Source: Gigaspora rosea
Lineage: Eukaryota; Glomeromycota; Glomeromycetes; Diversisporales; Gigasporaceae
DNA length: 64,000 nucleotides
NCBI GenBank assembly: GCA_003550325.1
Contig: QKWP01000212.1
Location: 166,367-230,366, forward strand
Direction of reading: 5' to 3'
Positions within the stretch are counted from its first letter, which is position 1. The number at the start of each line of letters is the position of its first letter. Made by a program: the position numbers and the translations under genes. Below are positions 1-11,966 of this stretch, in pieces. The notes beneath the pieces were generated by a model. It worked only from the letters and a program-made list of their open reading frames with translations. It searched no databases and had not been told where the DNA came from.

Positions 1-3000
1 ATATTCTACATTGCACCAGAAGTTTTAAATCATGGTTTATTTACTAAAGCATCAGATATTTATTCATTTGGGATAATTATGTGGGAAATTTCTTCAGGAA
101 AGTCAATATTCGATTATTATCGAGAATATTATGAACATGGTATTGAAAGTATACAATTTAATTTTGATGTTTGTAATGGAATGCGACCAAATATAGTTGA
201 AAATATGGTACAATCTTATTCGGATCTAATGAAACGATACTGGGATAATGACCCTCAAAAAAGGCCATCAATATCAAAAATCTTAAAGATTCTCACTAAC
301 TGGAAAAATAATATGGCAAAGTTTTATGAATTTGAATCAGTTATCTATGATGAACCCGATAAGGATGAATACAAGTTATATGATAGTGAGTCATATGATA
401 TTATGGATATAGATCAAGATTACGAACTTTCATCCTTCAATCAACAAAATTCTGTAAATTTATTTTCAATTACATCATCTATGGATAGTAATATTCAAAT
501 TGAAGAATCTACACCAAAGGAATGGCTTGAGAAAGCTATTTCTGAAGATCATATTAATTATATTGAATATAATAAATTTACAGACCCTGTTGTGATCGGC
601 ATTGGAGGTTTTGGAAAGGTTTTTAAATGCGAGTGGAAAGACGGTGAATTAACGGTTGCTCTTAAATGTCTTAAAGTTGATACAAGCATAGATGAAAAAA
701 TCATTAAAGATTTTATCGATGAGGTATTAATGTGTTATATTGAAACCTTAAATACATCTCACTATAGGGTAATAAATTCATATAATTCATTTAATTAGCT
801 TAAATTATTACGAAAAGTTTCGTGCCATCCAAACGTTATCGCATTCTATGGAGTTACAAAAGGTAAACAAACGATTTATAATTTTTGAATAATTGTATTA
901 AACAAAAATATTCACCAAATTAAATATATAGACAACAGCGGGAATTATAATATGATTCTAGAATATGCTAATGAAGGAACATTACGAGAATACCTAAAAA
1001 AAAGATTTTTAAAATTACAATGGACAGATAAACTACGTATTGCTAAGGAAATAGCACTCGGACTTTTATATTTACATGATAAAAATATTATTCATAGAGA
1101 TCTGGTAAATATATGTATATTTTACTGAATTTACTGTATTTATTGTATTTGTTAATTTATTAATTATATTTTAATAATTTAGCATTCAAAAAACATCTTA
1201 GTTCATCAAAGACATCCAAAGATTTCAGATTTAGGACTATCAAAGCAAATGAATGAAGTATCTACGACTTCAAACTCAATCGTTCATGGAATTCTGGCAT
1301 ATATAGAACCTCAATGTTTTATAAGCAAGGATATAAACGCAATAAGAGATCTGACGTCTATAGTTTTGGACAAATCCTTTGGGAAATTTCAAGCGGAAGA
1401 CCTCCATCCTCATCCTTTGAATCTAGAGATTTACACGTTATTATTCACGTATTTCAAGGAAATAGAGAAGAGCCTATAGAAGGTACACCATCTCAATATA
1501 TCGAACTTTACAAAAAATGTTGGGATAGCGATCCTGACAATCGCCCAGAAACAAGTATAATTCTCAATACTTTAAAACAAATCAATCCTGATGAAACTAC
1601 GAGTAAACTCCATCCTATTGAAACACCAACTCAAAATAATGAAGTTCTTAAGAATTTGAGAAAACAAGCACATGAATTTTTTGAGCATAGCAAATTTTTA
1701 AAAGCATTAGAACTTTTTGAGGAAATTCTCAGAAACAGTCAGCATAGTTCTGAAGACCACGAAAATGCCTCAACCTGGGATCTATCTCATAAGTGTAGGT
1801 TTGAAAATTTCAACGAGTTATTAATGGCACTTCGCAAGAACACTGTTCTGACTTCACTGAATCTTAGTTCAAATTACCTTGGACCATTCGGAGGAAAAGC
1901 ATTATCAGAAACACTTTGCAAGAACACCACGCTGACTATTTTAATTCTTAAAAATAATAATCTCGGTTCAGAAGGGGGGAGAATGATATCAGATGCACTT
2001 TGCGAAAACACTACACTGATTTCTTTGAATCTTGACTCAAATGAACTCGGATCCGAAGGAGGAAAAGCATTAGCAAGTGCCCTTTGCACGAACTCCACGT
2101 TGAAATATTTGAATCTTACTAGCAATAATCTTAAATCAGAAGGAGGGAAAGCATTGGCAAGTGCACTTTGCACGAACTCCACGTTGAAAGATTTGAATCT
2201 TACTAACAATAATCTTGAATCGGGAGGTGGGAAAGCATTGGCAAGTGCACTTTGTGTAAACATCACACTGATTTCTTTAAATCTTGAAAGTAATAATCTT
2301 GGATCAGAAGGAGGAAAAGCGTTGGCATATGCACTTTACAATAACAGCTCAGTGACTTTTTTGAATCTTCGATCTAATAATCTTGAATTAAATTGCGGAT
2401 ACGCATTAGTAGAAGCATTATGCAAGAATAATACGCTAAAAAATTTAGATCTTCGAGACAATGATTTTAGAGGAAAAGAAGCATTCGTAGAAACAGTAGT
2501 TGATACACTTTGCAAAAACACACTAACTTCTTTGGATCTTCGTTCTAATGGGCTTGGATCAAAAGAAGGAAAAGTATTAGCAGATGTGCTTTGCAAGGTT
2601 ACCACACTCACTTCTTTGGATCTATATGATAATAAACTTGGATCAGAAGGAGGAAAAGCATTAGCGGTTGCGCTTTGCAAGAACTCCACGCTGACGTCAT
2701 TGAATCTTCAAAAGAATGAACTTGGATCAGATGGAGGAAAAGCATTGGCTGATGCACTTTGTCGGAATTCCACACTATCTTTTTTGGATCTTGAAAATAA
2801 TAATCTTGGATCAGAAGGAGGAAAAACATTAGCAGATGCACTTCGTAGTAACACCTCGTTGACTTCTTTGAACCTTCGATCCAATAAACTTGGATTTATT
2901 GGAGGATACGCAATAGTAGATGCACTTTGCAAAAATACCACACTAAAAAATTTAGATATTCGAGACAATAATCTTAAAGGAGGATACGTACTATTAGAAA

Positions 3001-4051
3001 CACTTTGCAAGAACACAAAGCTAAAAAATTTAAATATTGAAGAAGATGAAGCATTAATAAATTCATTTTGCAAAAAGAATACGTTAAATCTTCGTTCAAA
3101 TGGACTTGAATCAAAAGATGGAAAAATATTAGCAGATTTGCTTTACAAGGTTATTACACTCACCTCTCTGGATCTTTATAATAATAATCTTGGATCAGAA
3201 GGTGGAAAAGCATTGGCAGATGCACTTTGCAAGAATTCCACGCTGACTTCTTTGAATATTGAAAATAATAATCTTGGACCAGAAGGAGGAAAAGCATTAG
3301 CAAATGCACTTTGCGAGAATTCCACATTGACTTTTTTGAATCTTGAAAATAATAAACTTGGATCAGAAGGAGGAAAAGCACTAGCAAATGCACTTTACAA
3401 GAACTCCACGCTGACTTCTTTGAATCTTGAATGTAATAATCTTTGGTCAGAAGAGGGAATAGAATTTGCAAATGCGCTTTGCAAGAACACTACGCTGAAA
3501 GATTTGAATCTTAAATATAATAAACTTGGATCAGAAGGAGGAAAAGCATTAGCAAATGCACTTTGTAAGAATTTCACGCTGACTTCTTTAAATCTTTATT
3601 ATAATAAACTTGGATCAGAAGGAGGAAAAGCATTAGTAGTTGCACTTGGCAAGAACTCCACGCTGACTTCTTTGAATATTGCATATAATAGTCTTGGATC
3701 GGAAGGAGGAAAAGAATTAGCGGATGCACTTTGTAAGAACATTACCTTGACTGATTTAAATCTTCGATTTAATAATCTTGACTTAAGCGGAGACGCAATA
3801 GTAGATGCACTTTGCAAGAACACCACCTTGGTTTCTTTGGATCTTGGATATTTTCTGAATGGATCAAATGGAGGAAAAGCATTAGCAAATGTACTTTGCA
3901 AGAACTCCACGTTGAAGTTTTGGATTTTAGTTCGAATGAACTTGGATCAGAAGGAGGAGAAGCATTAGCTGATGCACTTTGCGAGAATTCCACATTGACT
4001 TCTTTGAACCTTGAAAATAATAAACTTGGATCAAAAGGAGGAAAAGCATGA
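1..4051 (+). CDS. Tandem TKL protein kinase fused to RI-type leucine-rich repeats; 5' end outside window, disrupted 3' end
   Basis: The reading frame is open from base 1. It enters inside a first kinase C-lobe (APE motif IAPEVL, then DIYSFGIIMWE, ending with a DPQKRPS helix near base 290). A linker leads to a second kinase: glycine loop GIGGFGKV (~600), VALK lysine (~655), HRDLHSKN catalytic loop, and DLG in place of DFG (~1230). Exons join cleanly as 1-723, 799-862, 932-1104 and 1183 onward; the introns are 75, 69 and 78 nt, all GT-AG. After the kinase (DVYSFG, DPDNRPE) comes a short helical linker and then about 26 leucine-rich repeats. Probable role, from the family, is cytosolic Ser/Thr or dual-specificity signalling with LRR-mediated binding. 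Oddities: one T is missing in the T run at 1317-1320 and another at about 3917-3920, so the frame shifts twice; a TGA at 4049-4051 replaces a repeat TTA codon; the repeats stop at a transposon at 4079. It is either a pseudogene or two homopolymer assembly errors plus a real truncation. Domain identity is secure, intactness is not. Confidence 0.85.
1806..4051 (+). repeat. Array of ~26 RI-type LRR units (28 residues, 84 bp)
   Basis: Each unit reads approximately GSEGGKALADALCKNSTLTS followed by LNLxxNNL, the ribonuclease-inhibitor/NLRC3 type of leucine-rich repeat with a conserved Cys in the helix. Two units near 3000-3090 are shortened. Repeats around 2380-2640 and 2930-3190 resemble each other more than their neighbours (both contain a KNLD...RDN unit followed by RSNGL and a SK(E/D)GK unit), offset by about 552 bp. 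This implies an internal block duplication. The 28-residue period also creates long antisense open frames, which are not genes. Confidence 0.9.
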
Positions 4052-4078
4052 GCAAATGCACTTTGTAAGAACTCCACG

Positions 4079-5633
4079 CCAGTGATGTTAAATGACCTGG
4101 TCATTTGAAAAATTTTTAAATGACCTCAAATGACCCTGAAATGACCGGTCATTATAGGTCATTTGAATTTTGGGTCATTTGCAAATGACTCGTGACCAAA
4201 TGACCATGGTCATTTGCAAATGACCAGGGTCATTTGAAGGTCATTTGGGTTATTAGTAGTGATATGGTATTCAAAGTCCATGTAAACTTGATGATTGACA
4301 TATAATCGCCCGTATCGCCTGTTAACGTGTTAGATAAGGATTATAAAATTCTAGATAGCACGTATCTATTTATTTCGCGGGTAATACAAACTCTTGGAGA
4401 GGAAATAGCCAATCAGAGAATGCAAAATTTGACTATTCCGACGAAGAATCCGACACGCGCAAAAACTAATATTTAAACCGTCTGGTGCAAATGATGGAAA
4501 TGAAATCTATAAGCATCACTCTAACTCTATAGTCTCTAACCTTAAGACCTAACCCTAAATTTTTATTTCACGCGACGCGCTTAGTATATTTACAAAATCG
4601 GAGGTTTATTATAAGTAAAATGCGTCAACGTGTTGGGTTTAGTAGTGTTAGAAAGCACGTTAATGTGCTAGGTAACACGTTAACGTGTCATACATTAATC
4701 AAATGTATATAAACGAATGAATTTGACTTCAAACGGGAAGTTTTTACTAATTTAATTTTAATTAATTAAAAATCTTTTTTTGCTATAAATTCGTGCAATA
4801 CCGGTACCTGATATACTTTTGATACGTCATAAATAGTGTGCCGCGTATAGTACAGTACGCAAAAAATTTTTTAGAATATTCTATAAAACTGGTCATATTT
4901 TAAAATTTCCCTTATGAAACCACCTTTTATTTTCTAAGCAAAATTATTCCTTGCAAAATTTTGTATATAGATGGTTTATATATCATATGCGTACTATACG
5001 TATTTCACATACTATACACACTATACAACTACTGTACGCTAAAAAAGTTCAGACATCATATAAATGGCACATCACTAATCGTACGTACGTTGTGTGAGGC
5101 TAAATGAACCCTCCATGTAAGTATCGCAACTATACACTAGTAAGACTAACTAAAATCAACTAAACTATTCTAACAATGGAAAGGTTTCGATTGTGGCGTG
5201 GATAGACTTGGTCCGAGTAACTAGGGTCGAATAGAGCTCTAGATTATGTCACGAGGCTCTAATATGAGATCACAGGATTAAAATCGATGGTTAAGATTCT
5301 TAACGTATGTGATCACGGAGTTTCTGAAATCAATCACGGTAATTTAGCACAGGACAACCCGGCTTTTGCTTAAGGTAAATATTACTTTCGAGAACTGGAG
5401 TAAATGGACTTAGAAGATTATAAATTGATCAAATCTTAGCGTGAGTATTAAATATTTAATATTGAATTATTGCTGACTTCGAATTTCATAATTTAATCAA
5501 GATTTAATTAATTGTTATTTCACCAATAAAATTCAAATGACCCTATAGGTCATTTCATTCTTGAAATGACCCAATGACCGGTCATTGGTCATTTGAGTCA
5601 TTTGGGTCATTTCAGGTCATTTAACATCACTGG
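4079..5633. mobile_element. Non-autonomous DNA transposon with GGTCATTT subterminal repeats
   Basis: Perfect 20-bp terminal inverted repeats lie at 4079-4098 and 5614-5633; the ends read CAGTGATGTTAAATGACCT and its complement just inside the outermost C/G pair. CAGTG fits the hAT end consensus YARNG. About 170 bp of the left end and 100 bp of the right end are packed with AAATGACC/GGTCATTT in both orientations, as expected of transposase-binding subterminal repeats. The interior has no credible coding region, so it depends on a transposase elsewhere. The 8-bp flanks (ctccacgc and ggagttat) do not match, so no target duplication is visible. The interior carries a degraded copy (4890-4966) of a dispersed repeat found elsewhere in the window. 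The left end abuts the LRR gene. Confidence 0.8.
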
Positions 5634-6739
5634 GAGTTATAGTAAAATCGCGAGAGGAGCATTTTTGCTTAGTAACACGACAAGGGTTACCTAGTAAAAT
5701 TTTGAGTTATTATAGAATCATTAAATACGGCTACATGCCGCGGCTACATATAAATTATTCCAAAAAATAAAAATATATTATGTACTGTATAAAGTACAAA
5801 TTGGTCTAATTGGATTTAAAGCCCCCATGCTGTTTTTACTATCATCGAAATCACGTGAAGAAGTCTCTGATTGGTCGATCATAGCATAACTAACTATAAA
5901 AATGGTTACTAATCCTGTAATCATGGCATTAAAACGATTGATAATTTTTTGTACTGTAGCTCCGGGACACACAATGCTTCGCATTTCCTAGTTATAAAAA
6001 ATAATTATTACCAATCAATTTCAATTTTTTTCATTATAAACTTCGCTATGATATAAAACTTTATACATTATTACTATATAATTTATTAACATCATGTTCG
6101 CACGTCCGACGGGTTACACCACTAATGTCAATTACCTGTCCGACCATACCTCTTAGAACCGATCTAAATCGTGATGAAGCTATGTAATAATTTGAGAAGC
6201 TTAGTTTAATTTGAGTTAGATCGTGTAATTATTACGTGGTTACGATAATAGTTATGTAGTAGGAATATGCTTAATTTCTTTTTTTTTCAATGAATTTTTT
6301 TATCCAGTATATGAATCGAAAGTTAAACAAAGTTTATAAAATTCGAATTTTCAATAAAGCTTATGAAAACAACGATTTTAAGTTCTTAACATGGAAAGTG
6401 ATTCTTCAAATGCCTCATAGGTTATACAAATTTTAATATATTTTTGTAGAATATAGAGAATGGAACAAAAAAAAAAACTAAGAGATTGATATTTCATTTT
6501 TAAAAATGAGTTTAGATTATTAAAATAACTATTAAATATCAGGTTGACATTACGAACCACATTATTAAATAAATTCAAAGATCAATATAATACAACAAAA
6601 TCAAATTTCANAATGATGTAAATAAAAAAAAAAAAATAAAGCGAAGCCCAAAAGTTAGTAAAGCACAATACGAATATAATATGGAACACGTGTAAAAATA
6701 ATGGCATGGTAGTCCGATTAACATCTAGTGACACGCTCC

Positions 6740-6876
6740 TGGGAATTATTTATTTATTTCCTGTGGGGAAATTATAACAGAGTCTACCGATGATAATAGT
6801 ACGTGGAAGGCCCTTCGGGCCATCCATGTGCTATGATCACCGTTATAATTTCTATTCCCCCAGGAAATAAATAATA
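6740..6876. repeat. Small foldback (MITE-like) with GC-rich apical hairpin
   Basis: The segment around 6741-6778 (attatttatttatttcctg...ggggaaattataac) is repeated in inverted orientation at 6842-6876. Between them sits a GC-rich hairpin, ggccc-ttc-gggcc at 6809-6821, with flanking bases also pairing. The whole could fold into one long stem. No target-site duplication was identified. Confidence 0.65.
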
Positions 6877-8672
6877 CTAATGATATAAATTATACCGGGC
6901 TTATGTGAGCAATAAAGATTGTAAATTAAGTTAGATCATAGGTATCAACTCTAGAAGATTTGCTCATTAGCTTTAAGCTTTAGGTTTAGAATTATTATTC
7001 AAGTATCTGTACAATGTAAAACAATTGCGTGTTTGTAAATTTACAAACACATAGCAAAGGAAGTTACCTTTTTTTTTATAAAAAAAAATTTATGATTTAA
7101 ATTTATGAACTTTACACACTTAATTATATAAATTTATATATCAATAATTCAAATCATTCACATATATATTTAGGTCTATCAGCAAGTCGGAGCGATGATT
7201 CCGGGATCGAAGTTACACAAGTATTTATACAGAGTAGTACTGTAAAACCAGAATTTTCGGGCCTAAGCAATACAACACTTTATTAACAAAAGAACTTCCT
7301 CACTTTCTTTGAATTTCTCAAATAGTTTATTCTCGTATAAATTGGTTTTTAAATATTCATTGCAAAATTAATATTAACTATATGAGCTGTAAACACTTTT
7401 TATGTTATATTTATTCATTTAAAGTGCAAAGGATGAATTTGAATCTGTGCCTGGTTTTAAGACCCTATCCTATGTCAACAATCTAAAAAAAATTTACCAT
7501 TAATGTTAGTGTTTGAGTTAACCACTCCATAATCACCAACTTAAAAAATTTCATTATTAGATCAAATTCGAAATCAGGAGTAATATAAAATCAAAACGTA
7601 CCAAACTTTAATAGCAAAAAACTTTTCATATCGAAAAAGAGAAAAAATTATGACTTTGTATTAACAAGTATATTTGATGTACTTTTTTTTTGTTTTGGTG
7701 TAATGATTCTATAAGTATTATTAAAATATTATGCCATTAGATACGGTAGTTTTCTTTAAGGCTTGATTCAAATGAGGATATACTAAACCTTAATAATGAA
7801 AGGCTTTAATTTAGATGTGGAAAAACTTGTTTGAATAATTATAGTTCTTAGAACTCTTGCTATGTCATCAGTTCAATTATATAAAATCTTAGGTTATATT
7901 AATTAGTGTTAGGCTCTTTACTGGCAGAGCAAAGCACTTAGTTCTACAATTCAAAGAATTTTTATTCAGTCAAATTAATATTTATTGAAGGTAAATAATA
8001 TTCTTTTATATTCTTTTTTATATACATGTTATTACATATAAACAACTACTTACACAATTTTAATTATTTTAAAATTTTATTTTTGATATTTTCTAAATTT
8101 ACAAAATTTTATAGACTTCTTTCGTGGCACAATTCGGGGAAGGCTAAAATATGATTTATTTTGATAAGTGATGACAAGAGGTTGTAATTAGTACAAATGC
8201 GCATTCATCAAAATCTGCATATATAATATAAATGTATAAATATTTATCTGAAATTATGTATTAAAGGAAGGTTTAACGGCACTTATAAAAAAGAAGAATA
8301 ATAGATATCTTGAAGCCCTTCATTAAAATCCTCCACAATTATTTAGCATATGTTATCACTCATTAACAATTAGGGCCATATTGTGCATGCATAGGCGAGA
8401 GTGATTATAATCATAGATATGCCTTCTTCTACCTGTCATGTTCTTCAATAACTTTACTTACTATTTACACATACAAAAACTCTTCTTGATTCACTAAGCT
8501 GCGGCTTGGAATTAACACTTGATATTAAAGCCGGACAACTACAACTATCCACAACGTTGGAGGAATCGGACACAATATAACCACGGCAGTCCTCAGTACG
8601 TCAAGCGAACAACTGAAAAACGTACCGTATTATCACATGAACAAGAATTACAATGAACGATCGATTAATATC

Positions 8673-9100
8673 CTCCTTCAATAGCGAAAATGACTTTATT
8701 ATATAGTTTCGTTTACTTATGAAATAACTTTGAATAACATACAATTTAATGGATACTATTTGACAGACTATTAAAACAATTAGCGGGATAGAGTTTATTG
8801 CAAAAAAATTATTTAGGATCGCGAAATATCTTCATTCAAGAGCGAAAATGACTTTATTATATACTGTAGTTTCGATTACTTATGACAGCTTTGAATGACA
8901 TACAATTTAATGGATACTATTTGACAGACTAGTAAAACAATTAGCGGGATAGAGTTTATTGCAAACAAATTATTTAGGATCTTCCTTCAAGAGCGAAAAT
9001 TTCTTTATTATATAGTTTCGATTGCTTATGACATAACTTTGAATAACATACAATTTAATGGATACCATTTGACAGACTATTAAAACAATTAACGGGAATT
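8673..9100. repeat. Three tandem copies of a ~155-bp noncoding unit
   Basis: The motif agcgaaaatgactttattat recurs at 8683, 8841 and, slightly changed, 8992. Each time it is followed by ttgaataacatacaatttaa and ttgacagacta...aacaattagcggga. Spacing is 158 and 151 bp. The copies differ by scattered substitutions and small indels, so this is not a recent duplication. Confidence 0.85.
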
Positions 9101-9859
9101 GACACAAGTAGTAAAGTATGGGAACTACACCAGGAAGTTTTAAAATCAATAATCAACCCGTTGTCTAATTTAAAAAAATAAACATTGTACCTTTAAAGAT
9201 GTTGTACATTGTATATTGATATTTCATACATTGCAATGTTCAACGAAGCCCGTTTTTCAATGCTTTTTTAGATTAATTAACCCAGGTTAATTATCTAAAT
9301 TTATTATTTTTTTATAACTTCGTGATGTAGTGAGCACACTTTTGCTTGTAATTCTATAAAAATATTATGTTTTATAAAAGGCGTTTTTACAAAGTTTCAA
9401 CGTTAGAATTTTAAACCAATTATATTTGTTTATCAAGTTATAAATACTTAAAGAGATTAATTTGCTTCTAATTATGAAAAAAAATAATACTATATGAATA
9501 AAAAAATCACCAGTAGAATTTTCTTGTAAGCACTAATACAAATCTCACATGAAAAACTCTAGAACAGTCGACATAAAAAGCATACTTTATTTAAAACTCT
9601 TTATTTAAAATTTTCAAGGTACTTAAGGCTTAACTTGTATATTATTCTTCATTTAAAATAATTGTCTTATTACAAAAAAAATAAAAAACATCCACAAGAT
9701 ATATAAAAGATTGATCGAAACTTTAAACGATACATTTGTATACTTTTTTATGAATGCCATGTTAAAATTGTTAAAAATAATTTTTCAAAACATAAAGGTT
9801 TGGTTTAAAATCCTTTGGCATAATCTTAAAATCTGTATTGTGAACAAATAAATAAATTC

Positions 9860-11869
9860 CTAAGCATCATGTGCAAACAACGCATTTTTAACTATAGAGT
9901 ATCGTTGATTTATGTCTAAAACATTTATGACATTGAATTCGATATTAAATTCTTTAAGGGCCATTTTAAAACTATCTGAAAAAGAAATCCATTCTTCATA
10001 ATTTGTTGGTATCGATCGGATTCCATCTGCTTCCAAGCATTCTTTTTGTGGTTCGATTAAAAAAATTATATACCTATCTTTCTGTCTGTAACGTTCTAGG
10101 CATTTATTTGTTTCTTTCATGTCTAATAATTCCCTCCATCGCTTTTTACAAAACTTTTGAGCACATACTATAGAGTCAAATGCACAACGATCCAAAATTG
10201 CAAATTCGTGCTCAATTTCATCTTCCTTTTCGCACTGAATCTTAATTGTAGTTGTTTGAAATTCAAATGTTTTATCGGGATCATTTCTAAGAGTCTTCAT
10301 AGTATTCGTATTTAAATTTAATTCTTCCATTAAATTTCTTGCTATCTCACTAATCATGATCCCATTCATATGACTCTTAATAAAATTTGCCAGAGTAGTT
10401 TTACCAACACTCTGAGCTCCTATAAAAACAATTTTCTTCCTTGGAAGCAAATTAAGAACTTCTTTTATAATTGGTCGTTGGACTATATCCCACCTGGTCT
10501 TTGTGTCAATGATTGGTCTTGTCTCATCCATCCTAGTAAATATGAATTCTTTAAAAAGCTCAAATAATATAGTTTTCATTTCGACCATTGCAATATGTTG
10601 TCCTACACATGATATTGGTCCATGACCCATTGGTACAGAAAGAGCAATTGAGCTCTCATTTTGTATGAAACGTTGTGGATCGAATTTAAGTGGATTTTCA
10701 AACCATTTTTGGTGACGATTCAAAAGAGCAAGACTAATTACAATGTTTGTTCTTGCTTTAATATGGATTCCTGAAATTTCGCAGTCATCCAGAGATTTTC
10801 TAATAATAATTGGTTCTACAGGCATCAACCGTATAGATTCTTGTAAAACAACTTCCAAAAATGAATCATCTGAAGAATCCATTAATTGATTTGCGATTTT
10901 TTTATTTTCTGTAAGAAGTAGTATAGTATAATACAAACTAACAGAAACGGTATCCGTGCTTGCAAGGACCATTTCAAGAATACTTTGTATTACTTCATCT
11001 GTTAAGTTATTTTTATGAAGTTGTCGTAAGAATATAGTTGATTGCGGATCGAGAATTGAAATAATGTTTTGAATTTCTTCCCGAAATTTCAAAATAGATC
11101 TTCTGTGATGAAAAAATTGTAAAGGAAATAAAGGCCATATGAAACGTGGTTTCAATAAAAAAAATTTCCAAGCTTTAAAGTAATCAGGAATGCAATCAAT
11201 TAGATATTGTGACTTATTCGAATCAAGTTGGATGCCAAGAGACACTTCAAGAATGATTGCAAGAGTGATATGACGAATTGCATTTAAAATATCGACAGTT
11301 AATACATTGTTCTTTAACGCAGAAATTTTAATACGATTAATTTCTTGCCGAGTTTTCTCTATTGCAATCATAGAAGCTTTATGGTGAGCATTTAAAGCTT
11401 GAAATATATGTTTTTGAAGTGTCCATTTTGAAACGTCGTTATTCCAAACAATCGCATTTTGATACATTCCAAGTTCTTTTAATCCATGATCATTACCTAT
11501 ACACATAATAAAATTTTTTGAATTGATTCCACCAAGAATTTGTTGCACTAATTCAGCATCGCAAGTAATAATTGTGTATTCTCCATTTATCCATACTCCA
11601 ACCGTGTCCCCATAGAGTCTACACCAAAATTCAGTGAATTCTGGAACAGTTAAAAAAAAATGAAGTTGAATAAACATTATCAAGCGAGTTAAAATATTTA
11701 GAGGTGGTCCGCAAAAAGGTTGATATAGATGACTTTGAGCACGCACATCGTAAAGAAATACAGAGAGAATTGTAAAAATTATTGCAATCCATACACTTGT
11801 TGGAAAGAACATATTGGACGTAAATTGAAGTGAAAGGATTATAACATCGTGTTCCGCCACATTGCCCAT
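9860..11869 (-). CDS. Cytochrome P450 fused to AAA_28/NadR-like P-loop kinase domain
   Basis: A single uninterrupted frame of 669 codons. An N-terminal membrane anchor (about residues 23-40) is followed by a complete P450: I-helix with Asp-Thr at 306-307, ExxR at 344-347 (ESIR), PxRF at 398-401 and heme-ligand loop 413-424 with Cys421. The heme loop has Met where Phe is usual and Ile-Ser for the Arg position. The I-helix, ExxR region and post-cysteine helix (HIAMVEMK) resemble CYP19/aromatase-like P450s. The P450 ends near residue 476 and a P-loop domain starts at once: Walker A GAQSVGKTT (484-492), an Asp-Arg pair at 560-561 and an EADGIR motif (613-618), typical of AAA_28 / nicotinamide-riboside-kinase-like proteins. 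Expected roles are heme monooxygenation at the ER membrane and ATP-dependent small-molecule phosphorylation; how they cooperate is unknown. Met20 is an alternative start. The fusion is continuous in the sequence; the aromatase-like assignment is by pattern only. Confidence 0.9.
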   Translation of the reverse strand: MGNVAEHDVIILSLQFTSNMFFPTSVWIAIIFTILSVFLYDVRAQSHLYQPFCGPPLNILTRLIMFIQLHFFLTVPEFTEFWCRLYGDTVGVWINGEYTIITCDAELVQQILGGINSKNFIMCIGNDHGLKELGMYQNAIVWNNDVSKWTLQKHIFQALNAHHKASMIAIEKTRQEINRIKISALKNNVLTVDILNAIRHITLAIILEVSLGIQLDSNKSQYLIDCIPDYFKAWKFFLLKPRFIWPLFPLQFFHHRRSILKFREEIQNIISILDPQSTIFLRQLHKNNLTDEVIQSILEMVLASTDTVSVSLYYTILLLTENKKIANQLMDSSDDSFLEVVLQESIRLMPVEPIIIRKSLDDCEISGIHIKARTNIVISLALLNRHQKWFENPLKFDPQRFIQNESSIALSVPMGHGPISCVGQHIAMVEMKTILFELFKEFIFTRMDETRPIIDTKTRWDIVQRPIIKEVLNLLPRKKIVFIGAQSVGKTTLANFIKSHMNGIMISEIARNLMEELNLNTNTMKTLRNDPDKTFEFQTTTIKIQCEKEDEIEHEFAILDRCAFDSIVCAQKFCKKRWRELLDMKETNKCLERYRQKDRYIIFLIEPQKECLEADGIRSIPTNYEEWISFSDSFKMALKEFNIEFNVINVLDINQRYSIVKNALFAHDA

Positions 11870-11966
11870 TTATCTGTTATGGTTGTGAAGGGTTCCCGGG
11901 TACAGGACCATATATCTGTATATTTTCTCTTATTTTTTTTTCTTCCTTTTTCATTGTTTTTATTCT

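Larger units (their letters stand above)
5634..9859. other. AT-rich intergenic DNA without a convincing gene
   Basis: No reading frame here has recognisable domains. A 68-codon frame at 5778-5984 (-) is the longest of interest, contains one hydrophobic stretch and could be an exon fragment, but nothing supports it. There is one ambiguous base at 6611. A 22-bp palindrome (GTGTTTGTAAA and its complement) lies at 7031-7052. Two repeat structures within this stretch are listed separately. Confidence 0.6.

Noticed and set aside
1-798. A separate gene ending at the stop near 798
   Set aside because: The stop lies in a 75-nt GT-AG intron; splicing 723 to 799 continues the kinase N-lobe (FIDE then LKLLRKVSCHPNVIAFYG).
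1874-3910. Series of minus-strand open frames of 60-130 codons
   Set aside because: They are antisense shadows of the 84-bp LRR repeat; their repeating FLQSASANAFPPSDP-type translation mirrors the sense repeat.
10370-10567. 65-codon plus-strand frame
   Set aside because: It lies antisense within the P450-kinase gene and has no motif.
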